Shown here: piece by piece, positions 60,701 through 64,000 of the stretch
How positions within the stretch are numbered: position 1 is the first letter of the stretch
How the letters are laid out: every line of letters begins with the position of its first letter
Source of the DNA: Cubamyces lactineus
Taxonomy: Eukaryota > Basidiomycota > Agaricomycetes > Polyporales > Polyporaceae
Length of the DNA stretch: 64,000 bases
Assembly: GCA_022376465.1 (NCBI GenBank)
Contig: JACDTU010000001.1
Span: 1,364,001-1,428,000 of the forward strand
Reading direction: 5' to 3'
Made by a program: the position numbers and the translations under genes
The notes under the pieces: generated by a model
Databases searched by the model: none
The model's input: only the letters and a program-made list of their open reading frames with translations
What the model was told of the DNA's origin: nothing

Positions 60701-63566
60701 CCGTGGAATCTATGATGAGGAGTTGATATCGAAGAGTTCTGTGACCCACTTGCTCCTGCGAGCGCGTGGCGCGTCAAGTAATCTTCAGCAGCAACAATTT
60801 CTGTTCTTCTCCTACCTACCTCCGAGAGCGTAGTAATCACATACCAGCGCTTCAGCATCGACACTACCCATCCTCTATGGTACCGGTGCTAACGCTAAGT
60901 ATATTCTCAAGTCTCAACACCATAGCGCGTACACCTCCGCGGCCGCCGCCATCATGCATAACGCTAGTGTACACTATCTCTCCAACGCGTCATACGTACA
61001 CACAACGACGACGCCCACACGCGGTACGTAGTATGTTACGGTGCGTTATCTCCCTATGGAAGGTGCATCGCAATCGGACGGTAGGTTCGAGCGAGCATAT
61101 ATAGAGTTATTTGCAAATGCGACGCTTCAACAACGTCAACGATCAGAGATACGTTCCGCGAGATCCCCCCGCGTAGGCACTAGCAGTGGGTGCGCACTTA
61201 CTTGATGATTCCGGTTCTAAGTCCTACAGTGCGCGTACGGCGCTATGTGGGGCACGCCGCACCGGTGAGTACATAGCTGCGGTTACCACCGTTGTCGCCT
61301 AGGGTTGGCCCTGCCTGGTGAACGTCGGCTTGCCCGACTGAACACAGTCAACGACGTCGACTGACTCGGCACTCGCGAACCGCGATCGGAATGCCCCGAG
61401 GTAGTCCTAACACACACACCAAACTCCAAGGGCAACGGGATTGAAACCTCACGCGCGGCACGCTTCGAGTCTCGGGACCTATTAGCACCTATTAGCATGA
61501 TTACGTGCACCATCATCACCGTGACTGCACGCGTCGCTCTCGCCACATCGATCTCCGCCTCTGCCAGGCCCCGCGGTTTGTCGACAACGACGACGACGAC
61601 GACGGGGATCTCGTAAGCACCACTGTACAGCACGCGCGTGCCAGCGGGCGGCGGGTCGGCTCAGGGATGCGATGCGATGCGATCGTGCCTCCGCCCGCCG
61701 TCGGAGATCTCACGCGTCGGGTCTGTCGCGTCGGGTCACCTGCGGGCTTTCGCCGCTTTGGGGACAGTCGGGCGTCGGGAGTCGGTAAGGCGGCAATTGC
61801 GGTTCGGACGTGCAGCAAGCGATAACTGCGCACGTTGCGCTCGAGCACTGAGCACTGAGGCCTGAAGGCGGCCCTCCGCCGACGTCGGTGCTACGCCGCC
61901 TTCGCCTCGTTAGCACGGGCATCCCGGCATCCCGCCCCAGAAGACTCACCGAGCAATGAGCACGCCGTTCCTCCTGGCCGCCGCTATCTGAAAGCCGGAT
62001 CAAGGAGTGGGTGCTCTTGCCAGTGTTACTTGGGCAGCACAGTAATCGTCCCGCTCCCGCCCTGCTTTCAAATAGGCTATGTACTATGTAGACCATATTG
62101 GACGAAGTTCGCGCGGCGTCCGTTGAGCTATGAGCTATAACGTAAGTGATAGTAGGTACACCGCACCATGGGTATGGGCGCCGGGCGGTGCACCACGCAT
62201 GCCGTTGCACGCCTGCCCTAGAGCTCGTGCCCAGAGCCTCAGACAGTCCGACGAGATCGCCATAGCCGTCTTTCGCCGGGGAACAGAGGGAGGCGAGTGG
62301 GCGCGCGGTACGAGAGTGGGACAAGTGACTGTGCCACCGCGCGCGTCATCCGAGTCGGGGCCCTGGACCCTGGGACGATGGGGAAGTTGGCCTGCGAGTG
62401 ATGAGGGATCATAATGATACAGGGTATGTGTTCAAGTTGGCTGATGACCAGCCACCAGCGAGGCACGCGTCTGCGTGGACGCTGTACTTGGTGCACGGCC
62501 AGTCAGTACTAGTGGTCGATGTCCGAGCGCCGACTCCGGTTTCCGAGGACCGAGGAGAGGACTCCATACTCATCATTTTGAGCCGGTCCTAGAACCTGAA
62601 GGTTGGAGATGGAAGATGCAGAGGCTCGTCCTAGGTGGTGATACTGATACCTGACATGTGTGAGCTGAAAGTAGGGGCAGATGTACGGCATTGATTGAAC
62701 CCTACAGGAAATCGGGGCAAGTAGGTTGCGGCTGCTGCGTACGAGAGTCAATGCCGTGCGCGCCTCACACACGAACTTTGAAACCTGCGATGGACCCACA
62801 ACGTCATATAGACGCCCGGTTAGGGCGGAGGCGAGCACTGGCAGTCGCCCAGTGCCGCGACCCACGCACTCGCCCGCCCCTGCCACCCGTGCCGTGCCGC
62901 GCTGCGCTGCGCGCAATATTCATGATCACGATTACGGTGTGAGTTTGTGAAGCGCGGGATGTAGTACGGCACCCGCGTACGTGATGCCAGTGCTTCAGAG
63001 GGAGCCTGCGGGAATTGCCTCGCCCGGCGTCGCATGGGCATGCTTCGCGAAGCTGCCATCGGACGGCCGGGACGGGCGCTGCGCGAGCGCGGCGGCGAGC
63101 TGCGACTTTGTCGGCATTGAAGCGCAATCGACTGCGGTACACCGAATGGAATGTTGCGGTTCCGCAGTCTAAGTGTGTGGGCCCCTCCATTGCCCAGCAC
63201 ATTGTAGCGTTGCCCAGCTGCCCTACCGGAACGATGATAGCTCTTCTAGCCCTCATGCTGCTGCGCTACTCTATCATCCTCACTTGCCAAAGGACGGACC
63301 GTGCCACCGTCTCGCGCTCCGCTTGAGCTCCGAGACTCGTGGTGAGCGGCCGTTCGAAACCATGCAGAAGTGATTAATGCAGAAGCGTCCATACATACCA
63401 TTAGCCGTAACGTATCGTACAGAGAAGAGCTCCAGAGAGCCGATGTAACCCCCACCAGCACGCCCGTCAACGCGCCCGCCGCCACGCCCTCTCGGTAACT
63501 CGGATCAGGCGATCAACCACACACCTCCGACTGCACGACCCAGTAGTCAGCATGCGTGCGACTCGG
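57793..63566. other. Gene-poor stretch of 5.8 kb
   Basis: Between the bZIP start and the SSL2 3' end. It is GC-rich and pyrimidine-rich on the plus strand at 58370-58980. The longest frame (58107-59051, plus, 314 codons) is Ser/Pro/Arg-rich with no domain and looks like a GC artefact. Short repeats occur: GAC triplets near 61588-61600 and GATGC near 61670-61681. It may hold a long 5' UTR or non-coding RNA; nothing is supported. Confidence 0.5.
57919..57925 (-). promoter_or_regulatory. Candidate TATA box of the bZIP gene
   Basis: TTATATA on the minus strand, about 127 nt upstream of the ATG at 57792. Confidence 0.4.
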
Positions 63567-64000
63567 TCAGCCCTTCGCGCCCGTCCTCGCTTCCTTGCGT
63601 GCCGTGGCGAGCTCCTTGTCGCGTTTTGCGAAGAGCTTGTGCCGCGGGGCAGCCTCCCGCGCGAGCTTCTTGTTGGCGGACTTGTTCTGCTCGACATACG
63701 ACATGTGCTGCGCGCCGCTAAGCGCGGTGAGCGAGCCTGTTGTCCGTTGAACCGCAGGCATCTTCGAGGGCATGCCGAAGTCTTTCGACGTGATTGTGCC
63801 TGCGAGGTCACCCTCCCCGGCGCGCACGTCCGTGCCGAGGTCCGCCTCGCTCTCATTGGCGAGAAGGACGGAAGAAAGAAGCTCAATCTGCTCGTCCCTC
63901 GTCTTGTAGACCAGCCCAGGTAGATCTTCCAGACCGTCCAGATGCGTGATGACCTTGAACGCGTAACCCTGGTCGATAAGGAATTGTTGGCGCTTCGTAC
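63567..64000 (-). CDS. SSL2: TFIIH helicase SSL2/XPB (RAD25), C-terminal part
   Basis: DNA translocase of TFIIH, used in promoter opening and nucleotide excision repair. The window holds the last 144 codons with no intron; the gene continues beyond 64000. [23 protein letters not shown] and [21 protein letters not shown] are the post-helicase C-terminal region of XPB. The final 80 residues carry a Lys/Ala-rich tail ([22 protein letters not shown]), and the helicase motifs lie outside the window. Confidence 0.9.
   Translation of the reverse strand, partial: TKRQQFLIDQGYAFKVITHLDGLEDLPGLVYKTRDEQIELLSSVLLANESEADLGTDVRAGEGDLAGTITSKDFGMPSKMPAVQRTTGSLTALSGAQHMSYVEQNKSANKKLAREAAPRHKLFAKRDKELATARKEARTGAKG

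Overview
The window is nuclear DNA of a filamentous basidiomycete, most likely a wood-decaying agaricomycete. The genes are split by many short GT-AG introns (mostly 45-70 nt, about 138 in the models below). The protein set is fungal (ERG3 desaturase, SEC59 dolichol kinase, hybrid histidine kinase, Rae1, Vps71) and includes two types typical of Agaricomycetes: a sesquiterpene synthase with an NDxxSxxxE motif, and a cellulose-binding-module (CBM1) CE1 esterase. I built exon structures by hand; every multi-exon model given here keeps one reading frame through all its splice junctions. No transposon, CRISPR array or virus was seen.

Layout. 0-20 kb: the 3' part of a sesquiterpene synthase, MET2, a short-chain dehydrogenase, VPS71, TFIIF-beta, a 17-exon phosphate/glycerophosphodiester-type MFS transporter, the proteasome subunit SEM1, and two tandem cytochrome P450 genes of nearly identical exon structure, the second carrying an in-frame TAA. 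20-30 kb: a Hst3/4-type sirtuin, an unknown 138-aa protein, an intron-containing tRNA-Arg(CCG), RAE1 and ERG3. 30-41 kb: a 16-exon proline iminopeptidase, an intron-containing tRNA-Leu(AAG), a CBM1-CE1 esterase broken by an in-frame TAG, phosphomannose isomerase, and one gene that joins cystathionine beta-lyase in frame to mevalonate kinase. 41-58 kb: a 23-exon hybrid histidine kinase, dolichol kinase, uracil-DNA glycosylase and a bZIP factor. 58-64 kb: nearly 5.8 kb with no recognisable gene, then the 3' end of SSL2/XPB.

How the genes relate. Isoprenoid metabolism recurs: mevalonate kinase, sesquiterpene synthase, ERG3 and dolichol kinase, plus P450s, a dehydrogenase and a transporter that could tailor or export a terpene. 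Methionine synthesis is present twice (MET2, and the cystathionine beta-lyase half of the fusion). The main candidate for something undescribed is the 914-codon cystathionine beta-lyase/mevalonate kinase fusion, which would couple a sulfur amino-acid enzyme to the second step after HMG-CoA in the mevalonate pathway. Other notable features are three likely GC-AG introns, 7-, 9- and 15-nt micro-exons, and two genes each interrupted by a single nonsense codon.
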